A stretch of 64,000 nucleotides of DNA. Source: CBDANO01 sp965197665. GTDB taxonomy: Bacteria; Chloroflexota; Dehalococcoidia; Lucifugimonadales; UBA3495. The translations under genes and the position numbers were made by a program. Every line of letters starts with the position of its first letter. Position 1 is the stretch's first letter. Positions 26,365 to 35,187 of this stretch are shown in pieces. The stretch covers positions 620,001 through 684,000 of the forward strand of contig CBDANO010000005.1 of the NCBI GenBank assembly GCA_965197665.1, given 5' to 3'. The notes under the pieces were generated by a model that worked only from the letters and a program-made list of their open reading frames with translations, did not search any database and had not been told where the DNA came from.

Positions 26365-27189
26365 TCAAGCGTCTATCCGTTCTACCTTGTAATGAAGAGT
26401 CCCCTTTGGAACAGTGATAGTGATCTCTTCTCCTACCAACCGGTCCAGCAGGGCCAAGCCCACCGGCGACGAGGTGGAAATTTTTCCGGAGGTGGCGTCC
26501 GCTTCTCGAACGTCAACCAACCGGTAAGCTAATTTCTTTCCGGAGCCAACGTCTTTCAACGTCACTTTGGTGCCCACAGTAGCTTTTTGACCGAGCTGGC
26601 CCCGCTTCTTGTCCATGATCCGAGCGGTTTTCAGGCTGTTTTCCAGCTCTCTTATCTGCGACTCAACGAAGGCCTGTCTTTCTTTGGCGGCATCCAATGG
26701 GGCATTCTCTCGAAAGTCTTTATCCTCCATCGCTTGACGGATTTCTTCTATGACGGCGATTCGTTCTACTTTTCTAGCCTCCAACTGTTGGACCAGCCGG
26801 TCATGCCCCTCCTGGCTCAAATAAGCGCCTTCGGTAGTTGTGGCGCCCGCGTTGGAAGATTTCTTGCCCGCGCCGCGGCGGCTTCGAGGGAGTCTCAGGT
26901 GGGCAGCCAAGCCGTTTTCGATCCAGCCCTGCTCTTTCCAGTAGCCGAGGAACGCCTTGACGGGAGTCAGCCTCTGGACCGACTCCGGCCCCCCAAGGCC
27001 GATATATTGAGCGTAGTCCGCAATCTGAGCGGGAGTAACTTCCCCTACGTTCCTTTCCCGTCCACACCAGGAGACAAAGCGGCCCAACTCTTGATGGTCC
27101 AACGGCGCTCCTCTGGAGGATTTCTTTGCGTTCATGAATCGAGTCAGTGATTCCGATAAAGAAGGCGCGCCGTCTGTTGTCAACTCCAC
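26365..27189 (-). CDS. greA: GreA/GreB transcription elongation factor with extra N-terminal recombinase-like helical domain
   Basis: The C-terminal 155 residues are a complete Gre factor. There is a coiled coil (LSQEGHDRLVQQLEARKVERIAV) with the acidic tip in EDKDFRENAPLDAAKERQAFVESQIRELE and the FKBP-like C-domain (GTKVTLKDVGSGKKLAYRLVD ... SSPVGLALLDRLVGEEITITVP). These proteins rescue backtracked RNA polymerase by stimulating RNA cleavage. The first 100 residues resemble the SAM-like core-binding domain of tyrosine recombinases (SLSESLTRFMNAKK ... ELGRFVSWCGRE ... VTPAQIADYAQYI), then a basic SRRGAGKKSS linker. The start is GTG 27189 with GGAGG only two bases away; an ATG at codon 19 is an alternative. 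A normal GreA has about 158 residues. Confidence 0.85.
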   Translation of the reverse strand: MELTTDGAPSLSESLTRFMNAKKSSRGAPLDHQELGRFVSWCGRERNVGEVTPAQIADYAQYIGLGGPESVQRLTPVKAFLGYWKEQGWIENGLAAHLRLPRSRRGAGKKSSNAGATTTEGAYLSQEGHDRLVQQLEARKVERIAVIEEIRQAMEDKDFRENAPLDAAKERQAFVESQIRELENSLKTARIMDKKRGQLGQKATVGTKVTLKDVGSGKKLAYRLVDVREADATSGKISTSSPVGLALLDRLVGEEITITVPKGTLHYKVERIDA

Positions 27190-27514
27190 TACCTCCAGAG
27201 TCGTGCCTGCCGGACAACCAGTCCCTTGGGACTACGCGTTCCTATGTTTCACAGGCTGTTTCATAGTGAATTCTTATTGTGGGCCTCTAAGCGGCTCTTG
27301 ATAACCGGGTGTCCTCGACGAGCCGGCTTCGGCTGTCCAAGAACCTGGGTTATGATAGCAGTTAATAGTCTCTATATCAAATTGTCCTGGACGGCTGGAC
27401 GGCGTAACTGTTCAAAGTTGGTGGGTGAATTCGGTTCCCGCCGGGTGTTGCGTACCTGACGGACCGGCCTCCTCTCCATATACTACCGGCAAGGCCGCGC
27501 CTATGCCGTAATTG
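27190..27514. other. intergenic region without a gene
   Basis: About 325 bases between the divergent greA-like gene and the MIP18 gene. It is less GC-rich than the genes. I see no coding sequence or RNA gene; promoters of both neighbours must lie here. Confidence 0.5.
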
Positions 27515-27544
27515 TTGACCATTTTGGTCAACTTTCTATATAAT
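27515..27544 (+). promoter_or_regulatory. promoter with palindromic operator for the MIP18-Mrp pair
   Basis: TTGACC (27515-27520) and TATAAT (27539-27544) with an 18-base spacer form a strong promoter. The -35 box is the left arm of a perfect palindrome TTGACC-ATTTT-GGTCAA (27515-27531). A repressor bound there would block RNA polymerase. Given the iron-sulfur genes downstream, an Rrf2-like or other Fe/redox regulator is possible, but that is inference. Confidence 0.6.
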
Positions 27545-27573
27545 TGGCACAGGCTAAACTACAGGAGGCGCTG

Positions 27574-27885
27574 ATGGTACAGGCGACGCTAACGCGAGAA
27601 GTCGTCTTGGATGCTCTTAAGAACGTCTACGACCCCGAGATTCCGGTGAACATCGTGGACCTTGGGTTGGTGTACGACGTGCAGGTCAAGAACGATAGCG
27701 ACATATACGTCCAGATGACCCTAACCTTCCCGGGCTGCGGCATGGGTCCTTTCATTGCTCAGCAAGCGGAATGGGCTGTCCAAGAACTCGACGGCGTGGA
27801 AGACGTGGAGATCGAATTGGTATTCGAACCGCCCTGGTCGCCCGAACTCATAAGTGAAGAGGCCAAAGCCCAACTGGGCATCTAG
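27574..27885 (+). CDS. MIP18/DUF59 family iron-sulfur assembly protein (SufT-like)
   Basis: The 103-residue protein is a full MIP18 domain: VLDALKNVYDPEIPVNIVDLGLVYDV, TLTFPGCGMGPFIAQQAEWAV with the conserved Cys, and EIELVFEPPWSPELISEEAKAQLGI. These small proteins help insert or mature Fe-S clusters. The ATG at 27574 follows ACAGGAGG. It is followed by an Mrp ATPase gene 78 bases later, a common pairing. Confidence 0.88.
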   Translation: MVQATLTREVVLDALKNVYDPEIPVNIVDLGLVYDVQVKNDSDIYVQMTLTFPGCGMGPFIAQQAEWAVQELDGVEDVEIELVFEPPWSPELISEEAKAQLGI

Positions 27886-27963
27886 TGCACATCGTAACTT
27901 CGGCTTGATTGCGGCCCGTTCCCAAGGCGGATGGGCCGCTTCCCCGGCAAAAGGACAGACAAG

Positions 27964-28773
27964 ATGTCAACTCCCCAAGAGAATGCCCGCTTGGAGCAAA
28001 TCAAGCGGAGCTGGCAGCAAAAGCGCCAGATCACCGACCGCTTGGCTAAGGTCCGCACCAAGATCGGCGTTTACAGCGGCAAAGGCGGCGTAGGCAAGAC
28101 CACCGTGGCAGTGAATCTAGCCGTCTCCCTGGCCCAACAGGGGAATAAGGTTGGGCTTTTGGACGTTGACATAGATTGTCCCAACGTGACCAAGGTCCTT
28201 GGCATTGCTGAGAAGCCGGGGTACACCGACGGCCAGATATTTCCCTCCGAGAAGTGGGGGGTCAAGGTAGTGTCCATGGCCTTCTTTCAGGAAAAGGAGG
28301 ACGAGGCCATCATCTGGCGCGGCCCGATGATTCACAACGCGATAAACCAGTTCCTGCAAGCTACGGACTGGGGAGAGCTGGACTATCTCGTGGTCGACCT
28401 GCCGCCCGGGACCTCCGACTCTCCGCTGACTATCATGCAGACTCTGCCCATGGACGGCTTCTTGGTAGTGAGCACCCCTCAAGAATTGGCCAACATTGAC
28501 GCCAAGCGCTGCATCAACATGATCCGCAAGCTCAACCTGAACGTTCTAGGCGTCGTGGAGAACTACACCGGTGAAGTCTTCGGGGAAGGGGCGGGGAAGA
28601 AGTTGGCCAAAGAGGTCGACGCGCCTTTCCTTGGCAGCATGGCCCTACGGTCCAGCTACCGGGAGACCGCCAAGCCCACGTCTCTGCTCGACCCGGAGGT
28701 GGAGCGGGAATACGCTCAAGTGATGGATGGCCTAAAGAAAAGCCTGAAAGAAATGGGAAGAGAGGCCGCTTGA
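27964..28773 (+). CDS. Mrp/NBP35-type P-loop ATPase, Fe-S carrier family, lacking the CxxC motif
   Basis: The 269-residue protein has the deviant Walker A GKGGVGKTT, the switch DVDIDCPN and YLVVDLPPGTSDSPLTIMQT, as in ApbC/Mrp. Usual family members carry CPxC after the VxEN motif. Here the sequence is VVENYTGEVFGEGAGKKLAKEVDAPFLG and no cysteine pair is present, so it may not bind a bridging 4Fe-4S cluster in the standard way. ATG 27964 follows AAAGGA. A longer frame to 27931 exists. It is cotranscribed with the MIP18 gene. Confidence 0.85.
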   Translation: MSTPQENARLEQIKRSWQQKRQITDRLAKVRTKIGVYSGKGGVGKTTVAVNLAVSLAQQGNKVGLLDVDIDCPNVTKVLGIAEKPGYTDGQIFPSEKWGVKVVSMAFFQEKEDEAIIWRGPMIHNAINQFLQATDWGELDYLVVDLPPGTSDSPLTIMQTLPMDGFLVVSTPQELANIDAKRCINMIRKLNLNVLGVVENYTGEVFGEGAGKKLAKEVDAPFLGSMALRSSYRETAKPTSLLDPEVEREYAQVMDGLKKSLKEMGREAA

Positions 28774-28818
28774 TTCCATTCGCTGGTCTTGCCTGAGCGA
28801 GGCCCGTCGGAGTAGGGC

Positions 28819-30630
28819 CTACTCGGATTCGGCCGAAGACACCGAAACCTCGGCGGTCCTCTCCGCCGGGGTTTTTCGTTTCGCCGACCTGACGGCCCGC
28901 CGGCGGCGGGTGCCGTCCGAAGAGATATTTATCAATATCTCCACTTCCAAGTCCATGGCTTCTTGAGAATAGGCGCTGGTCTCCCCCATGCGGCGAAACT
29001 TTCGGTAGCGCCGCTTGATGAGTTTGCCTTGAGAGAGCTTCGACAACTCGGCCAAGTGTTTAGCCACGGCAATCTGGATCGTGTTGGCAGCTTCCCGGGG
29101 ATTGGTATGAGACCCCCCTTCAGGCTCCGGGATAATCTGGTCGGCGATGCCCAACTCCAAGCAGTCTTGGGCCGTCAGCATTAACGCCTCCGCCGCTTCT
29201 CGATCTAACATGTGGTCCGGGAAAGGCCCGCCCAAGTGGTGGTTCAAGGATATGGGAGAGTAGATAGCGTACTGTTGGATCAATATACGGTCCGACAGAC
29301 CCAGGGCCAGCGCGCCTTCGCTGCCGCCCTCGCCAATGATTACGGAGACCATGGGTACCGGAGACTCGGCCATCAAGGAAAGGGTGGTGGCTATAGCATT
29401 GCCGATTCCTTGTTCCTCGGCTTCCAGGCCGGGATCGGCGCCTTGGGTATCGACGAGGGTTACCAACGGCAGTTGGAACCGGGCGGCGAGGTTGATCAAC
29501 CGCTGGGCCTTGCGCAACCCGTCCGGATATACGTGGTACCGCTCACCCTCCAGCGGTGGACGCCGTTGCTGGCCGATAACTACCACGGGGTCGCCGCATA
29601 GGAAGCCGACGCCGCCGACTATCGACCGGTCGTCGCTGTTCACCCGGTCTCCGCGGAGCTCAATGAAATTGTCCAGCATCGAGCGCATGTACGCCATGGC
29701 TAGGGGGCGCTCCGCGTTCATAGCGATGGTAACCGATTCCCACACCCCGGCGTCGGCGGGCGTCCCCAACTGGAGCTTGAGCAAATCTTTGTGGTTTCCC
29801 TTGGCTTGTTTTTGAGTGGTGAGAATCTGCAACAGCGTCGCTAGACGGGACTGCAGCGCCTCCCGGTCCACCACGTTGTCCAAGAGACCATGGCCGAGAT
29901 GGGCTTCAGCAGTGTGAGCGTCCAAGGGCAATGGTATCTTGGATGCTTCCTTCAACGTCTTCAGGGGAGCAAGGCCGATGAGAGAGCCGGGTTCGGCCAG
30001 AATCACGTCAGCCAAATTAGCGAAGCTGGCGTAAGCCTGGCCCGTGGACGGGTTGGACAGCACCACTATAAAGGGGGCGCCTTCTTCTCGCAGCCGGTTG
30101 GCCGCAGCCACCGTCTTGGCCATCTGCATTAGTGAGAGCACGCCTTCCTGCAGCCGGGCGCCGCCGCCGGACACCAAGGCGACCACCGGCAGGCGCCGCC
30201 GCGCCGCCGCCTCGAAGGCCATGGCTATCTTTTCTCCAACCACGCTGCCCATGCTGCCGCCCATGAAGCCAAAGTCCAAGACCACCAGCATCACTTCGAT
30301 GTCGTCTATCCGGCACCGGCCGGTTACCGCCGCTTCGGTGAGACCGGTGCGGTTCTGGTCTTGAGCCACCATCTTACGATAGCGGCCCCGCCTGGAAAAG
30401 GAAATCGGGGCCACGGAGCTAAGGTACTTATGCGACTCTTTGAAGGTGCCCTTATCCGCCAGTAGGTCGATCCTCTCCCGGGCGGTCAGGGTGTAATGGA
30501 AGCGGCAAAAGGGGCAAACGCGGTAAGTCAAATAAGCCGGCGATTCTCTTATCGTTTCCTCGCACAGCAGGCAGCGGTCGTGGACCACCGACAAGTAAGT
30601 CCTGTCCTGGCCCCCGTCTCGACCGAACAA
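28819..30630 (-). CDS. accD: acetyl-CoA carboxylase carboxyltransferase, fused beta-alpha subunits
   Basis: The 603-residue protein joins AccD and AccA. The N-terminal half has the zinc ribbon (CLLCEETI ... CPFC), FGFMGGSMGSVVGEKI and SGGGARLQEGVLSLMQMAKT. The C-terminal half has MRSMLDNFIELRGDR, GRDP-like GERYHVYPDGLRKAQRL, VDTQGADPGLEAEEQG and IGEGGSEGALALGLSDRI. The fused enzyme moves the carboxyl group from biotin to acetyl-CoA to make malonyl-CoA for fatty acids (or to another acyl-CoA). The last 60 residues are basic and probably disordered. Biotin carboxylase and BCCP genes are not in this window. Confidence 0.92.
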   Translation of the reverse strand: MFGRDGGQDRTYLSVVHDRCLLCEETIRESPAYLTYRVCPFCRFHYTLTARERIDLLADKGTFKESHKYLSSVAPISFSRRGRYRKMVAQDQNRTGLTEAAVTGRCRIDDIEVMLVVLDFGFMGGSMGSVVGEKIAMAFEAAARRRLPVVALVSGGGARLQEGVLSLMQMAKTVAAANRLREEGAPFIVVLSNPSTGQAYASFANLADVILAEPGSLIGLAPLKTLKEASKIPLPLDAHTAEAHLGHGLLDNVVDREALQSRLATLLQILTTQKQAKGNHKDLLKLQLGTPADAGVWESVTIAMNAERPLAMAYMRSMLDNFIELRGDRVNSDDRSIVGGVGFLCGDPVVVIGQQRRPPLEGERYHVYPDGLRKAQRLINLAARFQLPLVTLVDTQGADPGLEAEEQGIGNAIATTLSLMAESPVPMVSVIIGEGGSEGALALGLSDRILIQQYAIYSPISLNHHLGGPFPDHMLDREAAEALMLTAQDCLELGIADQIIPEPEGGSHTNPREAANTIQIAVAKHLAELSKLSQGKLIKRRYRKFRRMGETSAYSQEAMDLEVEILINISSDGTRRRRAVRSAKRKTPAERTAEVSVSSAESE

Positions 30631-31176
30631 GTGGACTAGGAAGCTGGATAAGTTCCTCAGTTTGGCGCCTCCATATTTGCTCCCCTCCTTCGCCGGGGGA
30701 GCCGGGTCAAGACCGCCGGTGGGCCTCGCCCGTCCGTCTCATGCCCCCACGCGGCCCGCGGCGACGGGCCATAGGGGATTACTATCTATCTTACAACCCG
30801 CCTGGCCAAAATTAAATCCGCGGCGGGCAGCGAAAATGACTCAATTAATTTCCCACTGATTTCCCACCTGTCGCATCCTACACACCAGCCTGTTACTGCT
30901 GTATTACAGTCCCTCTACAGGATGGCCTGTTCGCCGATGTCCTACGAGACTTTGAAATCAGTCATATTCACGACTTCCACGGGTTCGAAAAGTCCCATGA
31001 GGACCGGACCTAGCTCGTCCCGAGCCGGACAACTACACGGCGGAGTTGTGTCTGATGGCCGACTTGTACCTTCATTGACTCTTTCGCCGTCGTGTTAAAA
31101 TACTGCGGGCCGACGACCGAGGCCCGGCCCAATTCTGGAATGGAAATCGAATTTATTAGTGAAGGAGGGATAAGTC
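30631..31176. other. intergenic region upstream of the dienelactone hydrolase
   Basis: About 545 bases with no supported gene. A possible promoter (TTGACT at 31075, TAAAAT at 31096, short 15-base spacer) lies near the right end. The left part contains the accDA upstream region. Small frames here are GC shadows. Confidence 0.5.
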
Positions 31177-31905
31177 ATGCCGCCCCGTTGGATTGACATG
31201 AGTGTAAACGGGCAAACCATGGAGGGGTACTTGGCCCAACCGGAGGCCGACGGCAAGCATCCGGCTGTGGTGGTGATCCAAGAGATCTGGGGAGTTAACT
31301 CGCACATCCAGTCTCTCACCGACCGGTTCCCCGCCCAGGGATACGTGGGCTTGGCCCCCGCTATGTACCACCGGCAGGGACCAATGACCATGGGCTTCCA
31401 CGAGGAACGGGATACCGCCATCGCCAGGATGGGCCAGTGCAACGACCCTCAAATTGTGGCCGACGTTCAGGCGGCGGTGGACTTCCTAAAAACCCAGTCC
31501 TTCGTGCAATCGGACCGGATAGGCATCGTCGGGTTCTGCTTTGGGGGCAGGGTGGCCTATCTTGCCGCCTGCACCGTATCCGACCTCAAAGCTTCGGTGG
31601 TCTACTACGGCGGCCGGATCCTGCAACCCTTGGGGACTGAAGGACCTTCGCCCTTGGAGCAGACGGCCAACATCAAGGCCCCCATCCTGGGCTTGTTTGG
31701 AGAGGATGACGCGAATCCCACGCCAGCCGACGTGGCTACTATAGCCGGTGAGCTTGACAAGCACGGCAAGACTTACGAGTTTCACATGTACCCGGGTTGC
31801 GGACACGGCTTCAATTGCGATGCCCGGGCTGACTACCGGCCCGAGTCGGCGCGGGACGCTTGGGGCAAGGCCATGGCTTGGTTCGACAAGTACTTGAAAG
31901 ATTAG
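31177..31905 (+). CDS. dienelactone hydrolase family protein
   Basis: The 242-residue alpha/beta hydrolase has the cysteine nucleophile elbow GFCFGG (residues 116-121), VVVIQEIWGVNSHIQSLTDRFPAQGYVGLAPAMYHR at the N-terminus and the acid/His parts (FGEDDANPTP ... YPGCGHGFNCD). Members hydrolyse carboxymethylenebutenolide in aromatic degradation or related small esters. The ATG follows GAAGGAGGG. It stands alone between intergenic stretches. Confidence 0.88.
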   Translation: MPPRWIDMSVNGQTMEGYLAQPEADGKHPAVVVIQEIWGVNSHIQSLTDRFPAQGYVGLAPAMYHRQGPMTMGFHEERDTAIARMGQCNDPQIVADVQAAVDFLKTQSFVQSDRIGIVGFCFGGRVAYLAACTVSDLKASVVYYGGRILQPLGTEGPSPLEQTANIKAPILGLFGEDDANPTPADVATIAGELDKHGKTYEFHMYPGCGHGFNCDARADYRPESARDAWGKAMAWFDKYLKD

Positions 31906-32382
31906 CAGCCCCAAAGACCCCTTAATTCTCCACGGCGGTTGGAACTCGGGAACGGGCTGGCATAGTGCGCGCCGCAAGAGTCGGTCTTGCCGGCCGGTTT
32001 CCCTTGTCAAGAATCCGGACTTGAAGCCAACGTAGAACTACAACCCGCCCCGGGAAAGCCCCAGGTGAGCGAAGCAGCGCCAACTCCCGCCGGCATTACG
32101 CTAACAGAAGGGCAGAGCTTGGAGCGGGTGCTGGGGGACGACTCTGCCGCCTATAGTCTGCTGATGGCCGCGCGGTCGTTCACCAGAAGCATGGACCGCC
32201 AAGCCGATAAACCCGCGCCCGCCGGCGTAAGAACTTTTTCAACACCCTCTGAGGGCCCCGGCTGCCGGGTTCGAGATCCCTTGGCGCCACCAAGGGCGCG
32301 GATACACTTGGCGCGGGCATACGTTGACCGTGGTAACATACCATCGAACTAGAAAGGCAAACTAGAAAAGCGGAGTGAAGCC
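31906..32382. other. intergenic region with a partial dispersed-repeat copy
   Basis: No convincing gene. Bases 32228-32253 (AGAACTTTTTCAACACCCTCTGAGGG) are, on the minus strand, close to the start of the repeats at 49394 and 61610. A 121-codon frame crosses the region but has no recognisable content. Confidence 0.45.
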
Positions 32383-33474
32383 ATGACTATTTCCGCGATG
32401 GGCGTCGTGTCCCGCCGCGCCGGTGAACCGGCGCTGCTGGAGGAAATCAACATCGAGCCGCCCGGCCCGGGAGAAGTGCTGGTTCGCATTCAGGCCAGCG
32501 GCGTTTGCCACACCGACCTGCTCTACAAGTCCGGCACGGTGGGGAACGATTTCCCGTACTTGTTGGGGCATGAAGGCTCCGGAATCATAGAAGCAGTGGG
32601 CGACGGCGTAACCGAACCTAAAGTAGGAGACTACGTGGTCTTGGCTTGGCGGGCGCCATGCGAGCGGTGCCGGTTTTGTTTGATCGGCCAACCCAATCTT
32701 TGCTCGGCAAGCCTGAACGCCGAGCCTCGCATGTCCACCAAGCAAGGAAACGAGGTGTTGAGCCCGGCCCTGGGAATCGGTTCCTTCTGCACCCACACTG
32801 TGGTAGCGGCCAAGCAAGCAATACCAGTACCCGAGGAGTGCCCGCCATCCCAGGCCTGCCTCATCGGATGCGGGGTCATGACGGGGGTGGGGGCGGCCCT
32901 ATACACCGCGGGAGTGAGGCGGGGCAGCAGCGTGGCCGTCTACGGCTGCGGCGGCGTGGGTTGCAGCGTGATCATGGGAGCTAAGATAGCCCACGCCGGC
33001 AAGATCATCGGCGTAGACTTGGCGGACAATAAGCTGGACTGGGCCAGGCAATTCGGCGCCACTCACGTGGTGAATGCCGGTACCACCGACCCGGTGGATG
33101 CAATCAAAGAGCTGACCGGCGGCAACGGGGCCGACTACGCCTTCGAGGCCGTGGGCAGCCCGCAAACCCTTCTGCAAGCCCTTTGGTCCCGGGACTTGGC
33201 CGGTACCTGCACCCTAATCGGAGTGCCGGCGCCGGACATGAAAGTAGAGCTTCCAATGCTCCAGTTCTTTGGACTTGGGGGCGCCCTCCGGGTTAGCTGG
33301 TACGGCGATTGCTTGCCCTCTCGAGATTTTCCACTGCTCGCCGACTGGTACCGGAAGGGGGAGTTGGACCTTGACAGAGTAGTAAGCCGGGAAATAAGTT
33401 TGGAGGATACCGAAGCCGCCTTCGAAGCCATGGAGCGCGGTGAGGTGCTGCGCTCGGTAATACGTCTCCCCTGA
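32383..33474 (+). CDS. zinc-dependent alcohol dehydrogenase (class III-like, MDR superfamily)
   Basis: The 363-residue protein has the catalytic zinc ligands (GVCHTDL, GHEGSG and GCGVMTG) and the structural zinc cysteines (CERCRFCLIGQPNLC). The Rossmann motif is YGCGGVGCSVIMGA, followed by an Asp (IGVDLADNK) that favours NAD+. It resembles S-(hydroxymethyl)glutathione/mycothiol dehydrogenases and aryl-alcohol dehydrogenases. The real substrate cannot be told. Confidence 0.88.
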   Translation: MTISAMGVVSRRAGEPALLEEINIEPPGPGEVLVRIQASGVCHTDLLYKSGTVGNDFPYLLGHEGSGIIEAVGDGVTEPKVGDYVVLAWRAPCERCRFCLIGQPNLCSASLNAEPRMSTKQGNEVLSPALGIGSFCTHTVVAAKQAIPVPEECPPSQACLIGCGVMTGVGAALYTAGVRRGSSVAVYGCGGVGCSVIMGAKIAHAGKIIGVDLADNKLDWARQFGATHVVNAGTTDPVDAIKELTGGNGADYAFEAVGSPQTLLQALWSRDLAGTCTLIGVPAPDMKVELPMLQFFGLGGALRVSWYGDCLPSRDFPLLADWYRKGELDLDRVVSREISLEDTEAAFEAMERGEVLRSVIRLP

Positions 33475-33623
33475 CAGACCCTTTGCCTGACGAACCCATT
33501 GCTTAACGGACCCTTTAATAGACTCTTAAGCGGGGGTGCCTACAACGGGATGAGAACCCCGCGCCAATCGAGTCCGGTCGGCCTGGGAACAACCGCCCCT
33601 AGAGAAGCGCCGGGAGGAATGTC

Positions 33624-34979
33624 ATGGACCACCGGGAAATCGTGAAGAAGGCCATAGACGCGGGCGTGCAGTTAGTGTTCTTCCTCTATTGCGATAACGG
33701 AGGCGTCATTCGAGGTAAGAGCATCCACGTTTCCGGACTGAAGGAACGCTTGAACAACGGGATTGGCCACCCGAAAGCGATGCAGGCCATGACCGATACG
33801 GACCGGTTGCTGGAACTGGAGGACCTTACCCCGGTCGGCGAGATACGCTTGATTCCCGATCCAGAGACTTTCACCATCCTGCCCTACGCGCCCAAGCGGG
33901 CGGTCATGATGGCCGACATGATTCGATTGGACCGCCAGCCGTGGGAAGTCTGCGCCCGAAGCTTCCTGAAACGCATGCTGGACCGGGCGGCGTCCCGCGG
34001 CCTCACGATAAACGCCGCTTTCGAGCCGGAATGGACCCTGGCAACGAAAGAGGGCGATTACTATGCGCCCTGCGACGAAAGCATGGCTTACACCAGCTTG
34101 GGCGCTATCGCGCCAATGAAGGTCATAGACGACGTGGTGGCGGCCCTGGAAGGCCAGGGGGTGTCCGTAGAGCAGTACTACCCGGAATACGGCCACGGCC
34201 AGCAGGAACTGAGCATTCGATATGCGGATGCGCTGCGGGCCGCCGACAACCACGTCCTGTACCGGGAGACGGTGCGCAACGTCGCCTGGCAGCACGGGTT
34301 CTACGCTTCCTTCGCGCCAAAGCCTTTTCCGGACAAGCCGGGCAACGGGTGCCACCTTCACTTCAGCGCCTGGGATGACAAGGGCGAAAGAAACCTCTTC
34401 TTCGACGGGTCGGACCGCTTCGGCCTCAGCCAAATAGGATATCAATTCATCGGCGGAGTCTTAGAGCATCTACCCGCCTTGGTGACGATGACCTGTCCCA
34501 GCGTTAACAGCTACCGGCGCATCGGGCCGAAGAGGTGGAGCTCGTCCGTCATATGCTACGGACCGGACAACCGCGAGGCCCCCGTGCGCATCGCTTCTAC
34601 CTTCTGGGGCGAAGAGATGGCTTCGACCAACCTGGAGCTGAAGCCCTCGGATTCCAGCGCCAACCCTTACCTTTCCCTGGGCAGCCTGATCGCCGCGGGG
34701 TTGGACGGGGTCGACCGCAAGCTCTACCCCAGCGACGACCTGATGCTGGAGGTGGACCCGGCCACCTTGACCGAGCAAGAGCTAGAGAAGCGGGGCATAC
34801 AAGCCCTCCCCACCAGCTTGGGGGCGGCAATAGAGAACTTGGAAAATGACCAACTGCTGCTCGACGCGCTGGGCCCGGTATTGGCCAGGTCTTATCTGGC
34901 CATTCGCCGGGCCGACGACGAGTTGTTCTCCAGCAAAGACATGGACTACGAGCTAAAGCAGCATTTCTTCAAGTATTGA
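33624..34979 (+). CDS. glutamine synthetase family protein (type I-like gamma-glutamyl ligase)
   Basis: The 451-residue protein has the GS N-terminal beta-grasp part (VQLVFFLYCDNGGVIRGKSI) and the catalytic segments AFEPEWTL, QYYPEYGHGQQELSIRYADALRAADN, GNGCHLHFSAW, CPSVNSYRRIGPKRWSSSV and NLELKPSDSSANPYLSLG. In true GlnA the corresponding motifs are EYGPGQ/NGSGMHxH. The differences (GHGQQE, NGCHLHFS) point to the larger GS family whose members join glutamate to amines. The ATG follows GGGAGGAATGTC. The HxH hydrolase gene lies downstream in the same direction, so an amine catabolic role is possible. Confidence 0.8.
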   Translation: MDHREIVKKAIDAGVQLVFFLYCDNGGVIRGKSIHVSGLKERLNNGIGHPKAMQAMTDTDRLLELEDLTPVGEIRLIPDPETFTILPYAPKRAVMMADMIRLDRQPWEVCARSFLKRMLDRAASRGLTINAAFEPEWTLATKEGDYYAPCDESMAYTSLGAIAPMKVIDDVVAALEGQGVSVEQYYPEYGHGQQELSIRYADALRAADNHVLYRETVRNVAWQHGFYASFAPKPFPDKPGNGCHLHFSAWDDKGERNLFFDGSDRFGLSQIGYQFIGGVLEHLPALVTMTCPSVNSYRRIGPKRWSSSVICYGPDNREAPVRIASTFWGEEMASTNLELKPSDSSANPYLSLGSLIAAGLDGVDRKLYPSDDLMLEVDPATLTEQELEKRGIQALPTSLGAAIENLENDQLLLDALGPVLARSYLAIRRADDELFSSKDMDYELKQHFFKY

Positions 34980-35187
34980 GGTAGGTCCGGCCCGCCGACA
35001 TTCGTTGATTGACTTCGCGTGCAAGTTTCTCATCGCCTGCCCAGGCATAGCGCGATTAGCGGTTCCGGCGCATGGGCGGCATTCGCCTTGACACCGGCTT
35101 GGCCCAGGCTTATGCTGTCGCAACTTGGCCCCGGACACCTTATTTGGCCATGAACCAGCGGGCCGGCGAAAAGCGGTCGGAGATAGC

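Noticed and set aside
31987..32352. Possible 121-residue gene upstream of the alcohol dehydrogenase
   Set aside because: No family features, no ribosome-binding site, and it crosses a dispersed-repeat fragment.
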